64,000 nt of DNA from Rahnella laticis (GTDB lineage Bacteria; Pseudomonadota; Gammaproteobacteria; Enterobacterales; Enterobacteriaceae): assembly GCF_015644585.1 (NCBI RefSeq), contig NZ_JADOBI010000014.1, forward strand, positions 62,001-126,000, read 5' to 3'. Below the pieces are notes generated by a model that made no database searches, had not been told where the DNA came from, and was given only the letters and a program-made list of their open reading frames with translations. Below, in pieces: positions 1-8,387 of the stretch (position 1 is its first letter; each line of letters opens with the position of its first letter). The translations under genes were made by a program, and so were the position numbers.

Positions 1-390
1 ATCTTCCACCACCAGGCTGTCGTCGACGGCGTCGAGAGAATCTTCGCGGGCGTCTTCTGCAATCTCAGCGGCTGACTCAACGAATTCGTCTTCAACAACC
101 TGTTCTTCAACCAGCACCGGTTCTTCGGTGACGACTTCTGCAACCACAGGCGTTTCAGCAACGGGCTGCGCCGCGACCTGTTCGGTGATGTGAACAATTT
201 CTTCGGCCAGTTCCGCCGCTGCCTGTTCGCGAGGTTCTTCAGCGGCCGGAGGCGCTTCCTGTTCGGGCGTATCGCTCAGTGGCGCTTCGGCAACCGGCTG
301 TTCTACGCGAGTTTCTTCTTTCTGCTGCTCTTCTTCCTGACGGCCACGGCCAAACCAGGAGAAGAAACCGCGTTTTTTATCTTTTGCCAT
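1..390 (-). CDS. ftsY: Signal recognition particle receptor FtsY, N-terminal part (partial)
   Basis: The first 130 codons of a minus-strand gene that runs off the left edge. It starts MAKDKKRGFFSWFGRG, the basic, Trp-containing membrane-targeting start of enterobacterial FtsY, and continues as a Glu/Ala/Val/Pro-rich acidic stretch, the A domain. The NG GTPase domain lies outside the window. FtsY is the membrane receptor that docks SRP-ribosome complexes for cotranslational insertion. The gene is divergent from rsmD, as in E. coli. The low-complexity acidic repeats are normal for this domain and evolve fast, so the call rests on the N-terminal motif and the neighbour. Confidence 0.9.
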   Translation of the reverse strand, partial: MAKDKKRGFFSWFGRGRQEEEQQKEETRVEQPVAEAPLSDTPEQEAPPAAEEPREQAAAELAEEIVHITEQVAAQPVAETPVVAEVVTEEPVLVEEQVVEDEFVESAAEIAEDAREDSLDAVDDSLVVED

Positions 391-616
391 TTTACAACTT
401 CACTCCTCGCCGCTAATGATTGGCGAACGGATTATTAATAGGGTTATGGTCGGGCAGTCTATCACTTTCCCCTTCCGGCAACACGCCCGCGTATTGAATT
501 CCGGTGGTTTTTCAATCGCCCATGTTAAACATTTGCCCATTGCCCGCACACCGGTAGAATAGCCCTCCAAACGATATGCAACGAAGCCCGACGGCTTTGG
601 ATTACACAAGCGAACT

Positions 617-1228
617 ATGGCAAAGAAACCCAACACTCCAGCCGCAGGCCAGATCCGAATTATTGGCGGTCTCTGGCGCGGACGCAAACTTCCGGTTCCA
701 CACAGTCCGGGACTGCGCCCGACCACCGATCGCGTGCGAGAAACGCTGTTTAACTGGCTCGCGCCGGTTTTGCAGGGCACACATTGTCTGGACTGTTTTG
801 CAGGCAGCGGCGCACTCGGTCTGGAAGCGCTATCGCGCTACGCCGCCAGCGCCACCCTGCTGGAGTTTGAGCGCCCGGTTGCGCAACAGTTAGAGAAAAA
901 CCTGGCGCTGCTAAACGCCAAAGATGCGCAAGTCTTTAACGTCAATACATTGAACTGGCTGGCAAAAGCCGGGAATGCTTTTGATGTGGTTTTCCTCGAT
1001 CCGCCTTTCCGTAAAGGCATTCTGCAAGACACACTGAATCTGCTGGAGCAAAATAACTGGCTGGCAGACGAAGCCTGGATTTATGTCGAAACAGAAGCCG
1101 AACACGACACTCTGGATGTGCCTGCCAGCTGGCGTTTACATCGTGAGAAAGTCGCCGGACAAGTTGCTTATCGCCTTTATCATCGCGATGTGACGCCTGA
1201 AACCGGCTCACCAGAACAGGAGCAGTAA
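617..1228 (+). CDS. rsmD: 16S rRNA (guanine966-N2)-methyltransferase RsmD
   Basis: 203 residues (E. coli about 198). It carries the SAM-binding motif I LDCFAGSGALGLE at residues 58-70 and the N2-methyltransferase catalytic tetrad DPPF at 128-131. By family knowledge RsmD methylates G966 of 16S rRNA in the assembled 30S head. The gene is divergent from ftsY. The yhhL start lies one base beyond the rsmD stop, so the two are very probably cotranscribed and translationally coupled. Confidence 0.95.
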   Translation: MAKKPNTPAAGQIRIIGGLWRGRKLPVPHSPGLRPTTDRVRETLFNWLAPVLQGTHCLDCFAGSGALGLEALSRYAASATLLEFERPVAQQLEKNLALLNAKDAQVFNVNTLNWLAKAGNAFDVVFLDPPFRKGILQDTLNLLEQNNWLADEAWIYVETEAEHDTLDVPASWRLHREKVAGQVAYRLYHRDVTPETGSPEQEQ

Positions 1229-1229
1229 G

Positions 1230-1508
1230 ATGTTGATCAATATTGGTCGGTTGTTGATGTTGTGTATTTGGGCGTTTCTGGCGTTTAACCTGATTCACCC
1301 TTTCCCGAAACCGATCAAATACTTTTTAGACGTGGCGATTGTGTTCATGTTCTTCATGCACGGCTTGCAGGTGATGTTGCTCAAAGCCACGCAGGGCAAG
1401 GAAAAAGACACCATTGGCGGCTGGCTGCAAACCCGTATTTTCCTGTTCGGCGTGTTTGAATTGCTGGCCTGGCAGAAAAAACAGCCTCCGTTGCCCACCA
1501 AAAAGTAA
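1230..1508 (+). CDS. yhhL: DUF1145 family small membrane protein YhhL
   Basis: 92 residues with hydrophobic segments near residues 2-22 and 30-50 and a Lys-rich C-terminus. This matches YhhL (DUF1145), an inner-membrane protein of unknown function that follows rsmD in enterobacteria. It begins one base after the rsmD stop. A hairpin at 1515-1541 (TTTTACGGCGC / GCGCCGTAAAA) follows, without a T tract. The E. coli neighbour yhhM is not present in the 221-bp gap before yhhN. Confidence 0.85.
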   Translation: MLINIGRLLMLCIWAFLAFNLIHPFPKPIKYFLDVAIVFMFFMHGLQVMLLKATQGKEKDTIGGWLQTRIFLFGVFELLAWQKKQPPLPTKK

Positions 1509-1606
1509 TCCCCGTTTTACGGCGCGTCCTGCGCCGTAAAAAGCCCCTTTGCGGCTGCTATTCTTCAACTCTGCCTGAACAGACGGCCTGATAAGGTTAT
1601 TTCTGA

Positions 1607-1636
1607 TTGTCTGCGGCACCGCGCCTCTCCTACACT
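1607..1636 (+). promoter_or_regulatory. Putative promoter of yhhN
   Basis: TTGTCT at 1607-1612 and TACACT at 1631-1636 are separated by 18 bp. CTACACT resembles the extended -10 often used by sigma S as well as sigma 70. A 7-bp hairpin (GGGAAAC / GTTTTCC) falls in the presumed leader near 1650-1670. Prediction by eye only. Confidence 0.4.
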
Positions 1637-1729
1637 GAGAATAAGTACGGGAAACCAGGAGGTGTTTTCCTGAAGGCAGATCCTTGCGTTGGTTTTATCT
1701 TCTGTTTTTTAGATATGAAAGGATAAACA

Positions 1730-2356
1730 ATGAGTTGGCCATTCCTCGCAGTATTTTTCTCAGGCTGGTTGTTCGTTGACGCCAGCTATCGCGGCCCGCG
1801 CTGGCAACGCTGGGTATTCAAACCCGTTACCTTATTACTGCTGCTTTTACTCGCCTGGCAGGCACCGACGCTCAATGTTTACAGCTATCTGATCCTGCTG
1901 GGTCTGGCCGCAACGCTGGTCGCCGACGGTCTGCTGTTGCTGCCGGAAGAGCGGTTTATGTACGCCATCGGGGCGTTTTTCCTCTCGCATCTGCTGTATA
2001 CGCTCAGTTTTGCCAGCCAGATGACGATTACGTTCTTCTGGCCTTTGCCGCTGACGCTGCTGATTATCGGCGCGATATTACTGGCGGTGATCTGGACGCG
2101 GCTGGCGGAACTTCGCTGGGCAGTGACCACTTACATCGCGATGACGCTGCTGATGGTCTGGCTGGCGGGTGAACAATATTTCGCACGCAGCACCGACATG
2201 GCGTTCTCGCTGTTTTGCGGCGCAGCGCTGCTGTTGCTCGGGAATATTTTCTGGCTCATCAGTCGTTATCGCTTCACTTTCCGCGCCTCCGACGCGCTGG
2301 TTGCCGCGTGTTATTTCGGCGGGCACTTCCTGATTGTCCGCTCGCTGTATTTGTAA
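1730..2356 (+). CDS. yhhN: TMEM86/YhhN family membrane protein (lysoplasmalogenase-like)
   Basis: 208 residues, the same length as E. coli YhhN, with about seven to eight hydrophobic helices spread over the whole chain. The family (YhhN/TMEM86) includes animal lysoplasmalogenases that hydrolyse vinyl-ether lysophospholipids; the bacterial substrate is not settled. An AAAGGA Shine-Dalgarno lies 6 bases before the ATG. It is a single gene with its own promoter and terminator, upstream of zntA as in E. coli. Confidence 0.88.
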   Translation: MSWPFLAVFFSGWLFVDASYRGPRWQRWVFKPVTLLLLLLLAWQAPTLNVYSYLILLGLAATLVADGLLLLPEERFMYAIGAFFLSHLLYTLSFASQMTITFFWPLPLTLLIIGAILLAVIWTRLAELRWAVTTYIAMTLLMVWLAGEQYFARSTDMAFSLFCGAALLLLGNIFWLISRYRFTFRASDALVAACYFGGHFLIVRSLYL

Positions 2357-2365
2357 TTCTCCCTT

Positions 2366-2395
2366 ACGGCAGATCTGTTCCGGATCTGCCGTTTT
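2366..2395 (+). terminator. Rho-independent terminator of yhhN
   Basis: A perfect 10-bp stem, ACGGCAGATC (2366-2375) and GATCTGCCGT (2383-2392), is followed by a short T run. It begins 9 bases after the yhhN stop. Confidence 0.8.
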
Positions 2396-2404
2396 AAATT
2401 TCAC

Positions 2405-2436
2405 TTGACCTTAGAGCTGACTCCAACGTTTACACT
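2405..2436 (+). promoter_or_regulatory. zntA promoter with MerR-type (ZntR) operator
   Basis: TTGACC (-35, 2405-2410) and TACACT (-10, 2431-2436) are 20 bp apart, the over-long spacer typical of MerR-family activated promoters. The spacer contains an imperfect dyad, ACCTTAGAG-ctga-CTCCAACGT, with 7 of 9 half-site positions symmetric. In E. coli the zinc sensor ZntR binds such a dyad at zntA and untwists it when zinc, lead or cadmium is present. Assignment to ZntR is by position and architecture; zntR itself is not in the window. Confidence 0.75.
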
Positions 2437-2472
2437 GAGTGCAATTCCACTCGGTTTTAAACCGGAGGCACT

Positions 2473-4842
2473 ATGACCCCACTTCAAAAAAACACCGGAT
2501 GCAGCTGCGGCTGTCAGGCCAAACGCGGCGCCGGGCTGCGAATCAACAAAATCAGCGCACCGGTTCAGTCCGGTACACATCCTGCGGGCTGCTGTGACAC
2601 GCGTGCCACACTGGCGGTTTCGGCCAGCGCGGCCACAGACAGTTGCGCTACCGACAGCTGCTGCGCACCGAAGTCAGGTGAGCACTCACACACTTCTGGC
2701 GACGGCAATGCAGAAGGCTCGCTGGGGGAAGATGCCCCCGAAGCCGCGCATTCCGGTGACTTACAGTACAGCTGGAAAGTCGCCGGAATGGATTGCCCTG
2801 CGTGCGCCCGTAAAATTGAAAATGCCGTCTCCGGCCTCGAGGGCGTCAGCCGCGCCAGAGTCTTATTTGCGACAGAAAAACTGGTCATTGATGCGGGTTA
2901 TGACATTTCACACAATGTTCAGCAGGCCGTTACCGCCGCCGGTTTTACGCTGCAATCTCTCGATAAAAAAACCGCTGCTTCCGAACCTGAAGAGTCCCGC
3001 CTGAAAGAAATGCTGCCGCTGATCGCCCTGTCGGTGCTGATGCTGCTGAGCTGGGCGCTCGATCACGTCAGCCCGCAGGCGGGTAAAATCGCGTTTATCG
3101 CCACCACTCTGGTCGGGCTGTGGCCGGTGCTGCGTCAGGCCATCCGCCAGACGCGTTCCGGTTCGCCTTTTGCCATCGAAACGCTGATGAGCATAGCGGC
3201 GCTCGGTGCGCTGTTCATTGGCGCGACCGCCGAAGCCGCGATGGTGTTGCTGCTGTTTATGTTGGGCGAGCGCCTGGAATCCTTCGCCTCGAGCCGCGCA
3301 CGCAGTGGCGTGAAATCCCTGATGGCGCTGATCCCGGATACCGCCGTACGCGTGGTGGACGACAAAACAGAAACGGTGCCGGTCAGCAGCCTGCGCCCCG
3401 GCGATATCATTGAAATCGCGGCGGGCGCGCGCCTGCCCGCAGACGCCATTTTACAAGGCCACGCCAGTTTCGATGAAAGCGCATTAACCGGCGAATCAGT
3501 ACCCGTTGAACATCAGCCCGGCGAAAAAGTCCCGGCGGGAAGCCTGTGCGTTGACCGTCTGGCGCGCCTTGAAGTGGCTTCCGCGCCCGGCAACAGCGCG
3601 ATTGACCGCATCCTGCAACTGATTGAAGAAGCCGATGAGCGCCGTGCGCCGATCGAGCGTTTCCTTGATACCTTCAGCCGTTACTACACGCCGGTCATCA
3701 TGCTGCTGTCGCTGCTGGTTATTATCATTCCGCCGCTGGCGATGGGCTTATCATGGGAAACCTGGATTTACCGTGGCCTGACGCTGCTGCTGATTGGATG
3801 CCCGTGCGCGCTGGTGATTTCCACACCGGCGGCGATTACTTCCGGTCTGGCGGCGGCAACGCGTCAGGGCGCATTGATCAAAGGCGGCGCGGCGCTGGAA
3901 CAGCTGGCGCTGATTGAAACCGTCGCGCTGGATAAAACCGGCACGCTTACCGAAGGCAAACCGGAAGTCACGGACGTTTTCGCGCTCAATGATACCAGCG
4001 AAAAAGAACTGTTAAGCTTGGCCGCCGCCGTTGAAGAAGGTTCGCACCACCCGCTGGCGCAGGCGATTCTGACGCGCGCACAAGAGAGTAATCCGGTGCC
4101 AATGACGGCGCAGAACCGCCGCGCGCTGGCCGGTTCCGGCGTGGAAGGCGTGGTATCTGGCAGTAAGGTTCAGGTTCTCGCGCCGGTGCGTGTGGCGGAA
4201 CCGGTACTGACGCCGGAGACTCGCGCGCAAATCACGGACTGGGAATCGACCGGCAAAACGGTCGTTGTGGTCTTAAAAGATGAAACAGCGGTCGGGCTCA
4301 TCGCGATGCAGGATCGTCTGCGTGACGATGCGGTGAATGCGTTGCAGAAACTTAAAGCGCTGGGCGTGTCTGCGGTGATGCTGACCGGCGATAACCCGCG
4401 TGCAGCGAAAACTATCGCGGATCGTCTGGGGATTGAATTCCGCGCGGGCTTGTTGCCTGCGGACAAAGTCTCGGCGGTCACCGCGCTGAATGCGGTTAAA
4501 CCGGTCGCGATGGTCGGCGACGGCATTAACGATGCGCCCGCCATGAAAGCCGCTACGATCGGGATTGCGATGGGAAGTGGCACCGACGTGGCGCTGGAAA
4601 CTGCCGACGCGGCGCTGACGCACAACCGTCTGAGCGGGCTGGCGCAGATGATCAGTTTGTCACGCGCAACGCGGGCGAATATCCGTCAGAACATCACGAT
4701 TGCGCTGGGGCTGAAGGCGATATTTCTGGTGACCACGATTATGGGGCTGACCGGTTTGTGGCTGGCGGTGCTGGCCGATTCCGGCGCAACGGCGTTAGTC
4801 ACTGCCAATGCCTTGCGCCTGTTGCGCAAGAAATCACACTGA
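2473..4842 (+). CDS. zntA: Zn(II)/Cd(II)/Pb(II)-exporting P1B-type ATPase ZntA
   Basis: 789 residues, against about 732 in E. coli. The order is: a Cys-rich N-terminal extension (Cys 10, 12, 14, 40, 41, 58, 63, 64 and a His-Ser-His at 71-73), a heavy-metal-associated domain with GMDCPAC (Cys108, Cys111), membrane helices, the actuator TGES loop, the transport-site motif C443-P-C445, phosphorylation loop DKTGTLT (Asp487), and the GDGxNDAP hinge. It pumps divalent soft metals from cytosol to periplasm. GGAGG precedes the ATG. The extra N-terminal Cys clusters are larger than in E. coli and may change metal delivery. Confidence 0.96.
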   Translation: MTPLQKNTGCSCGCQAKRGAGLRINKISAPVQSGTHPAGCCDTRATLAVSASAATDSCATDSCCAPKSGEHSHTSGDGNAEGSLGEDAPEAAHSGDLQYSWKVAGMDCPACARKIENAVSGLEGVSRARVLFATEKLVIDAGYDISHNVQQAVTAAGFTLQSLDKKTAASEPEESRLKEMLPLIALSVLMLLSWALDHVSPQAGKIAFIATTLVGLWPVLRQAIRQTRSGSPFAIETLMSIAALGALFIGATAEAAMVLLLFMLGERLESFASSRARSGVKSLMALIPDTAVRVVDDKTETVPVSSLRPGDIIEIAAGARLPADAILQGHASFDESALTGESVPVEHQPGEKVPAGSLCVDRLARLEVASAPGNSAIDRILQLIEEADERRAPIERFLDTFSRYYTPVIMLLSLLVIIIPPLAMGLSWETWIYRGLTLLLIGCPCALVISTPAAITSGLAAATRQGALIKGGAALEQLALIETVALDKTGTLTEGKPEVTDVFALNDTSEKELLSLAAAVEEGSHHPLAQAILTRAQESNPVPMTAQNRRALAGSGVEGVVSGSKVQVLAPVRVAEPVLTPETRAQITDWESTGKTVVVVLKDETAVGLIAMQDRLRDDAVNALQKLKALGVSAVMLTGDNPRAAKTIADRLGIEFRAGLLPADKVSAVTALNAVKPVAMVGDGINDAPAMKAATIGIAMGSGTDVALETADAALTHNRLSGLAQMISLSRATRANIRQNITIALGLKAIFLVTTIMGLTGLWLAVLADSGATALVTANALRLLRKKSH

Positions 4843-4846
4843 CCGT

Positions 4847-4873
4847 CAGGGCTGAGTAATCAGCCCTGCTTTT
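4847..4873 (+). terminator. Probable terminator between convergent zntA and tusA
   Basis: An 8-bp perfect stem, CAGGGCTG (4847-4854) and CAGCCCTG (4861-4868), is followed by CTTTT. It starts five bases after the zntA stop and overlaps the last codons of tusA. The weak T run lowers confidence. Confidence 0.55.
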
Positions 4874-5120
4874 CCACCAGACCTTTGCACAGCAAATAGC
4901 GGTACGGCAGGTTTTCCGTATCAGACGCTAAAAGCCGGTGTTCCATAAAACGGCAGAAACCGGGAATATCGCGGGTCGTTGCCGGATCATCGGCGATGAT
5001 CAGCAGAGTTTCGCCGTCTTTCATGGTACGCACCGCTTTGCGAACCATCATGACAGGTTCCGGGCAACGCAGACCCAGCGCATCAAGCTGATGGTCGGGA
5101 TTGATAAAGGGGTCGGTCAT
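4860..5120 (-). CDS. tusA: Sulfur carrier protein TusA
   Basis: 86 residues from the start MTDPF, which fits the family length; a longer frame opens 21 bases upstream but is not conserved. It carries the [10 protein letters not shown] motif with the persulfide-bearing Cys19, and the conserved [13 protein letters not shown] segment. TusA takes sulfur from the IscS desulfurase and passes it to TusBCD for 2-thiouridine synthesis at tRNA position 34. It is convergent with zntA and divergent from yhhQ. Confidence 0.95.
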   Translation of the reverse strand: MTDPFINPDHQLDALGLRCPEPVMMVRKAVRTMKDGETLLIIADDPATTRDIPGFCRFMEHRLLASDTENLPYRYLLCKGLVEKQG

Positions 5121-5224
5121 TTCATGTCTCAACATCTTCATACGTGGATGCGCGACAGTTTAACCCGCTGGTTTTCTGGTGCAACAAACAAGGCGCATTG
5201 CGCTAAAATTAACCATCGCAGCTG

Positions 5225-5254
5225 TTGCGCAAACGGTGCGCAAACAGGTACTAT
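5225..5254 (+). promoter_or_regulatory. Putative promoter of yhhQ
   Basis: TTGCGC (5225-5230) and TACTAT (5249-5254) are separated by 18 bp. A start near 5261 would give a leader of about 95 bases that contains the riboswitch candidate at 5311-5347. Confidence 0.5.
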
Positions 5255-5310
5255 GCGCGCCGCACGTGATAACTCAGTGCAGAAGTAACAGTTCAGAAGT
5301 AAAAAAACGT

Positions 5311-5347
5311 TTGGGTTCCCTCACCCCAATTTCTTTATAAAAAAAGG
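5311..5347 (+). promoter_or_regulatory. Probable preQ1-I riboswitch in the yhhQ leader
   Basis: Stem P1 is TTGGG (5311-5315) with CCCAA (5325-5329). It encloses an 8-base loop, TTCCCTCA, followed by C5324 at the place of the ligand-pairing cytosine of the class I aptamer. The 3' tail is A-rich and ends in AAAGG (5343-5347). Loop bases CC (5318-5319) can pair with GG (5346-5347) to form the H-type pseudoknot P2. The same AAAGG is the Shine-Dalgarno, 8 bases before the yhhQ ATG. Ligand binding would therefore hide the ribosome site and lower import of the queuosine precursor. The arrangement closely parallels the compact class I aptamer of Thermoanaerobacter. Confidence 0.75.
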
Positions 5348-5355
5348 TCACATCT

Positions 5356-6027
5356 ATGTACTCTTTTACTGCTCAACAGCGGTTTTCCGCGTTGATATGG
5401 CTTTCGCTATTCCACATCGCCATCATTACCTCCAGCAACTATCTGGTTCAGTTGCCTGTCTCCATTTTTGGTTTCCATACCACCTGGGGCGCGTTCACTT
5501 TTCCGTTTATTTTCCTGGCCACCGATCTCACGGTGCGAATCTTTGGCGCACCGCTGGCACGCCGGATTATCCTTTCCGTCATGATCCCGGCACTGGCAAT
5601 CTCTTACGTGATTTCCGCGCTGTTCTTTGAAGCACAGTGGCAGGGCGTTGAAGCGCTCAGCAGCCTGAACATCATGGTTGCCCGCATCGCAACCGCCAGC
5701 TTTATGGCTTACGTGCTGGGACAAATCCTCGACGTTCACGTGTTTAACCGCCTGCGCCAGAACCGCCGCTGGTGGATTGCGCCGGTCGCCTCGATGTTCC
5801 TCGGCAATATCAGCGATACGCTGTCCTTCTTCTTCATCGCGTTCTACAAAAGTACCGATGCCTTTATGGCGGCGCACTGGGTTGAAATCGCGCTGGTGGA
5901 TTACAGCTTCAAAGTACTGATCTGTCTGGTGTTCTTCCTGCCGATGTACGGCATGCTGCTCAACATGTTGCTTAAGCGGCTGTCGGCGCACGGAAATCAC
6001 GATGCTTCTGCGGTCAGTGCGCACTAA
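5356..6027 (+). CDS. yhhQ: Queuosine precursor transporter YhhQ
   Basis: 223 residues (E. coli 221), six hydrophobic helices, COG1738/VUT family. Family knowledge: it imports 7-cyano-7-deazaguanine (preQ0) or preQ1 for queuosine in tRNA. Conserved polar and aromatic residues lie in the first helices (NYLVQLP, TWGAFTFPFIF) as in YhhQ. The leader carries a preQ1-I riboswitch candidate that overlaps its Shine-Dalgarno, which supports the substrate. The gene is single, between tusA and dcrB. Confidence 0.93.
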   Translation: MYSFTAQQRFSALIWLSLFHIAIITSSNYLVQLPVSIFGFHTTWGAFTFPFIFLATDLTVRIFGAPLARRIILSVMIPALAISYVISALFFEAQWQGVEALSSLNIMVARIATASFMAYVLGQILDVHVFNRLRQNRRWWIAPVASMFLGNISDTLSFFFIAFYKSTDAFMAAHWVEIALVDYSFKVLICLVFFLPMYGMLLNMLLKRLSAHGNHDASAVSAH

Positions 6028-6158
6028 GAGTGACGACGGCGTCTCAGATGACACAAATCGCGCCATAATCTGACTTGCATTTGTGGCCTGAATAGGTTGC
6101 CATAACGGCTGTTAAGTCAACATGTAAGCCTGATAGACAGGCCACTTAAGGAAGCCCG

Positions 6159-6725
6159 ATGCGTAATGTCGCAAAAATGATGGGAATGGCAGTACTGATC
6201 GCCGGTCTGGCTGCGTGTGATGGTAAATCAACAGACGCGCCAGCCGCAGATAAAGGCGCAACGGCAGCGACAGCAGCCGCGGCGACAACGCCAGTCAGCC
6301 TGCTGGACGGAAAAGTGACTTTCTCCCTGCCGCAGGGAATGAGCGACCAGAGCGGTAAGCTGGGTACTCAGGCAAACAATATGCACGTCTACGCAGACAG
6401 CACCGGCCAGAAAGCGGTGATTGTGATCCTGGGTGATAACACCACCGAGACACTGGACGTTCTGGCGGGTCGTTTACAGGATCAGCAAAAAGCGCGCGAT
6501 ACCAATCTGCAAGTCGTCACCAATAAAGCGATTCAGGTGAACGGCCAGACATTGCAGCAGTACGACAGCGTCATCACCTCTGCCGGTCAGAAAGCGTATT
6601 CCTCTATCGTGCTGGGCAAAGTCGACAGCCACCTGCTGACAATGCAAATCACGTTGCCAGCGGACAATCAGCAACAGGCACAGACCGATGCCGAAGCGAT
6701 TATTAATACGCTGAAAATTCAGTAA
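6159..6725 (+). CDS. dcrB: DcrB family lipoprotein
   Basis: 188 residues. The signal peptide ends in lipobox LAAC with acylated Cys20, and an Ala/Thr-rich linker leads to a mixed alpha/beta domain like the Mog1p/PsbP fold reported for DcrB. In E. coli dcrB is needed for phage C1/C6 DNA entry and affects lipoprotein maturation; its biochemical role is unclear. It has its own promoter region and a strong terminator. Confidence 0.92.
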   Translation: MRNVAKMMGMAVLIAGLAACDGKSTDAPAADKGATAATAAAATTPVSLLDGKVTFSLPQGMSDQSGKLGTQANNMHVYADSTGQKAVIVILGDNTTETLDVLAGRLQDQQKARDTNLQVVTNKAIQVNGQTLQQYDSVITSAGQKAYSSIVLGKVDSHLLTMQITLPADNQQQAQTDAEAIINTLKIQ

Positions 6726-6747
6726 ATTCAGATGTTGTGAAAATATC

Positions 6748-6776
6748 AGGCGGGGCTCAGGCTCCGCCTTTTTTTG
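6748..6776 (+). terminator. Rho-independent terminator of dcrB
   Basis: Stem AGGCGGGGC / GCTCCGCCT (one G-U pair) with loop tcag, followed by seven T, 23 bases after the dcrB stop. Confidence 0.9.
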
Positions 6777-6835
6777 TCTCATGCTGTTACTCCGTCTCAC
6801 AAAACCCACCTTCACTGTAATAAAAATGTAACATT

Positions 6836-6897
6836 TCGGTCATAAATCACAGTTCGTTTGTGCGCGAATAGCTAAAATCATGTTCGTTTTGGAACAC
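6836..6897 (+). promoter_or_regulatory. glpT promoter with CRP half-site and GlpR-like operator
   Basis: A -10-like TAAAAT lies at 6873-6878. A CRP-type element with a good right half TCACA (6847-6851) and a poor left half is centred at 6843.5, which is -41.5 from a start at about 6885, the class II activator position. ATGTTCGTTTTGGAACAC at 6880-6897 resembles the GlpR operator (left half complete, right half 5 of 7) and covers the start. This suggests cAMP-CRP activation and repression relieved by glycerol 3-phosphate, as for E. coli glpTQ. Confidence 0.55.
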
Positions 6898-6964
6898 CCT
6901 GGCACCGCCCTTTCGTCATTGGCTCATGAGGAGTCAGACCTGATTTATGCCATCGGAGGCATTT

Positions 6965-8317
6965 ATGCTCAGTATCTTCAAACCCGCGCCCCACAAAGCG
7001 CCCGTGGATGAAAACCACGTCGATCCGCTCTACCGCCGTCTCCGCTGGCAGATTTTCATGGGGATCTTCTTCGGTTATGCCGCTTACTATCTGGTTCGTA
7101 AAAACTTCGCGTTAGCGATGCCCTATCTCATCGATCAGGGTTTTTCGCGGGGTGATTTAGGCTTTGCGCTTTCCGGGATTTCTATTGCCTACGGCATTTC
7201 AAAATTCATCATGGGGTCGGTCTCAGACCGCTCGAATCCGCGCGTATTTTTGCCTGCGGGTTTAATCCTCGCTGCCGCCGTGATGCTGTTTATGGGCTTT
7301 GTGCCGTGGGCTACGTCCAGTATCGCCATCATGTTCGTGCTGCTGTTCCTGTGCGGATGGTTTCAGGGGATGGGCTGGCCGCCGTGCGGGCGCACGATGG
7401 TTCACTGGTGGTCGCAGAAAGAACGTGGCGGCATTGTTTCCGTCTGGAACTGTGCGCATAACGTCGGCGGCGGCATTCCTCCGCTGCTGTTCCTGCTGGG
7501 CATGGCCTGGTTTAACGACTGGCACGCGGCGCTGTATATGCCCGCGTTCGGCGCAATCCTGCTGGCCGTTTTCGCGTTCATGACGATGCGCGATACCCCG
7601 CAGTCCTGTGGTTTACCGCCGATTGAAGAATACAAAAACGATTATCCGCCGGACTACGTGAAAGAATCCGCCGAGAAGGAGCTGACGGCAAAACAGATCT
7701 TCATGCAGTACATTTTGCCCAACAAGTTGCTGTGGTATATCGCGCTGGCCAACGTGTTTGTTTACCTGCTGCGCTACGGCATTCTGGACTGGTCACCGAC
7801 TTACCTGAAAGAGGTGAAACATTTCGCGCTGGATAAATCCTCGTGGGCGTATTTCCTGTATGAATATGCCGGTATTCCGGGCACGCTGCTGTGCGGCTGG
7901 ATGTCGGATAAAGTCTTCAAAGGGAATCGTGGCGCGACCGGCGTGTTCTTTATGGTGCTGGTGACAATCGCCACCGTGATTTACTGGCTGAATCCGGTCG
8001 GGAATCCGGGTATCGACATGGCCTGTATGATCACCATCGGCTTCCTGATTTATGGCCCGGTCATGCTGATTGGCTTGCATGCGCTGGAACTGGCACCGAA
8101 GAAAGCGGCGGGGACGGCGGCGGGCTTTACCGGCCTGTTTGGCTATCTCGGCGGTTCGGTGGCGGCGAGCGCAATCGTCGGCTATACCGTTGATTTCTTT
8201 GGCTGGGATGGCGGCTTTATCGTGATGATCGCCGGGTGCGTGCTGGCGGTACTTCTGCTGGTACTGACGATGCTGAGTGAAAATAAACACAAAGCGCAGC
8301 TGGCGAAAAACGCCTGA
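6965..8317 (+). CDS. glpT: sn-Glycerol-3-phosphate:phosphate antiporter GlpT
   Basis: 450 residues and close to E. coli GlpT (452) along its whole length. The start at [10 protein letters not shown] is chosen because GGAGG lies 5 bases upstream and the family starts there; an ATG 18 bases earlier has no support. Twelve membrane helices. Arg45 in [10 protein letters not shown] and the arginine in [10 protein letters not shown] match the two substrate-phosphate-binding arginines. The product exchanges glycerol 3-phosphate for phosphate and also admits fosfomycin. Unlike E. coli there is no glpQ downstream; a terminator follows directly. Confidence 0.97.
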   Translation: MLSIFKPAPHKAPVDENHVDPLYRRLRWQIFMGIFFGYAAYYLVRKNFALAMPYLIDQGFSRGDLGFALSGISIAYGISKFIMGSVSDRSNPRVFLPAGLILAAAVMLFMGFVPWATSSIAIMFVLLFLCGWFQGMGWPPCGRTMVHWWSQKERGGIVSVWNCAHNVGGGIPPLLFLLGMAWFNDWHAALYMPAFGAILLAVFAFMTMRDTPQSCGLPPIEEYKNDYPPDYVKESAEKELTAKQIFMQYILPNKLLWYIALANVFVYLLRYGILDWSPTYLKEVKHFALDKSSWAYFLYEYAGIPGTLLCGWMSDKVFKGNRGATGVFFMVLVTIATVIYWLNPVGNPGIDMACMITIGFLIYGPVMLIGLHALELAPKKAAGTAAGFTGLFGYLGGSVAASAIVGYTVDFFGWDGGFIVMIAGCVLAVLLLVLTMLSENKHKAQLAKNA

Positions 8318-8340
8318 TTCAGGCTGAAAGCATAGAAAGC

Positions 8341-8366
8341 AAAAAGGCACCGGAAGGTGCCTTTTT
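8341..8366. terminator. Bidirectional terminator between glpT and yigL
   Basis: AAAAA, then stem GGCACC (8346-8351), loop ggaa, GGTGCC (8356-8361), then TTTTT. It serves the convergent genes glpT (plus) and yigL (minus). Confidence 0.9.
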
Positions 8367-8387
8367 CAATGACGATTCAGGAAACGA

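Noticed and set aside
1515-1541. Hairpin after yhhL as a terminator
   Set aside because: A perfect 11-bp stem but no T run on either side; it may only be an RNA 3' structure.
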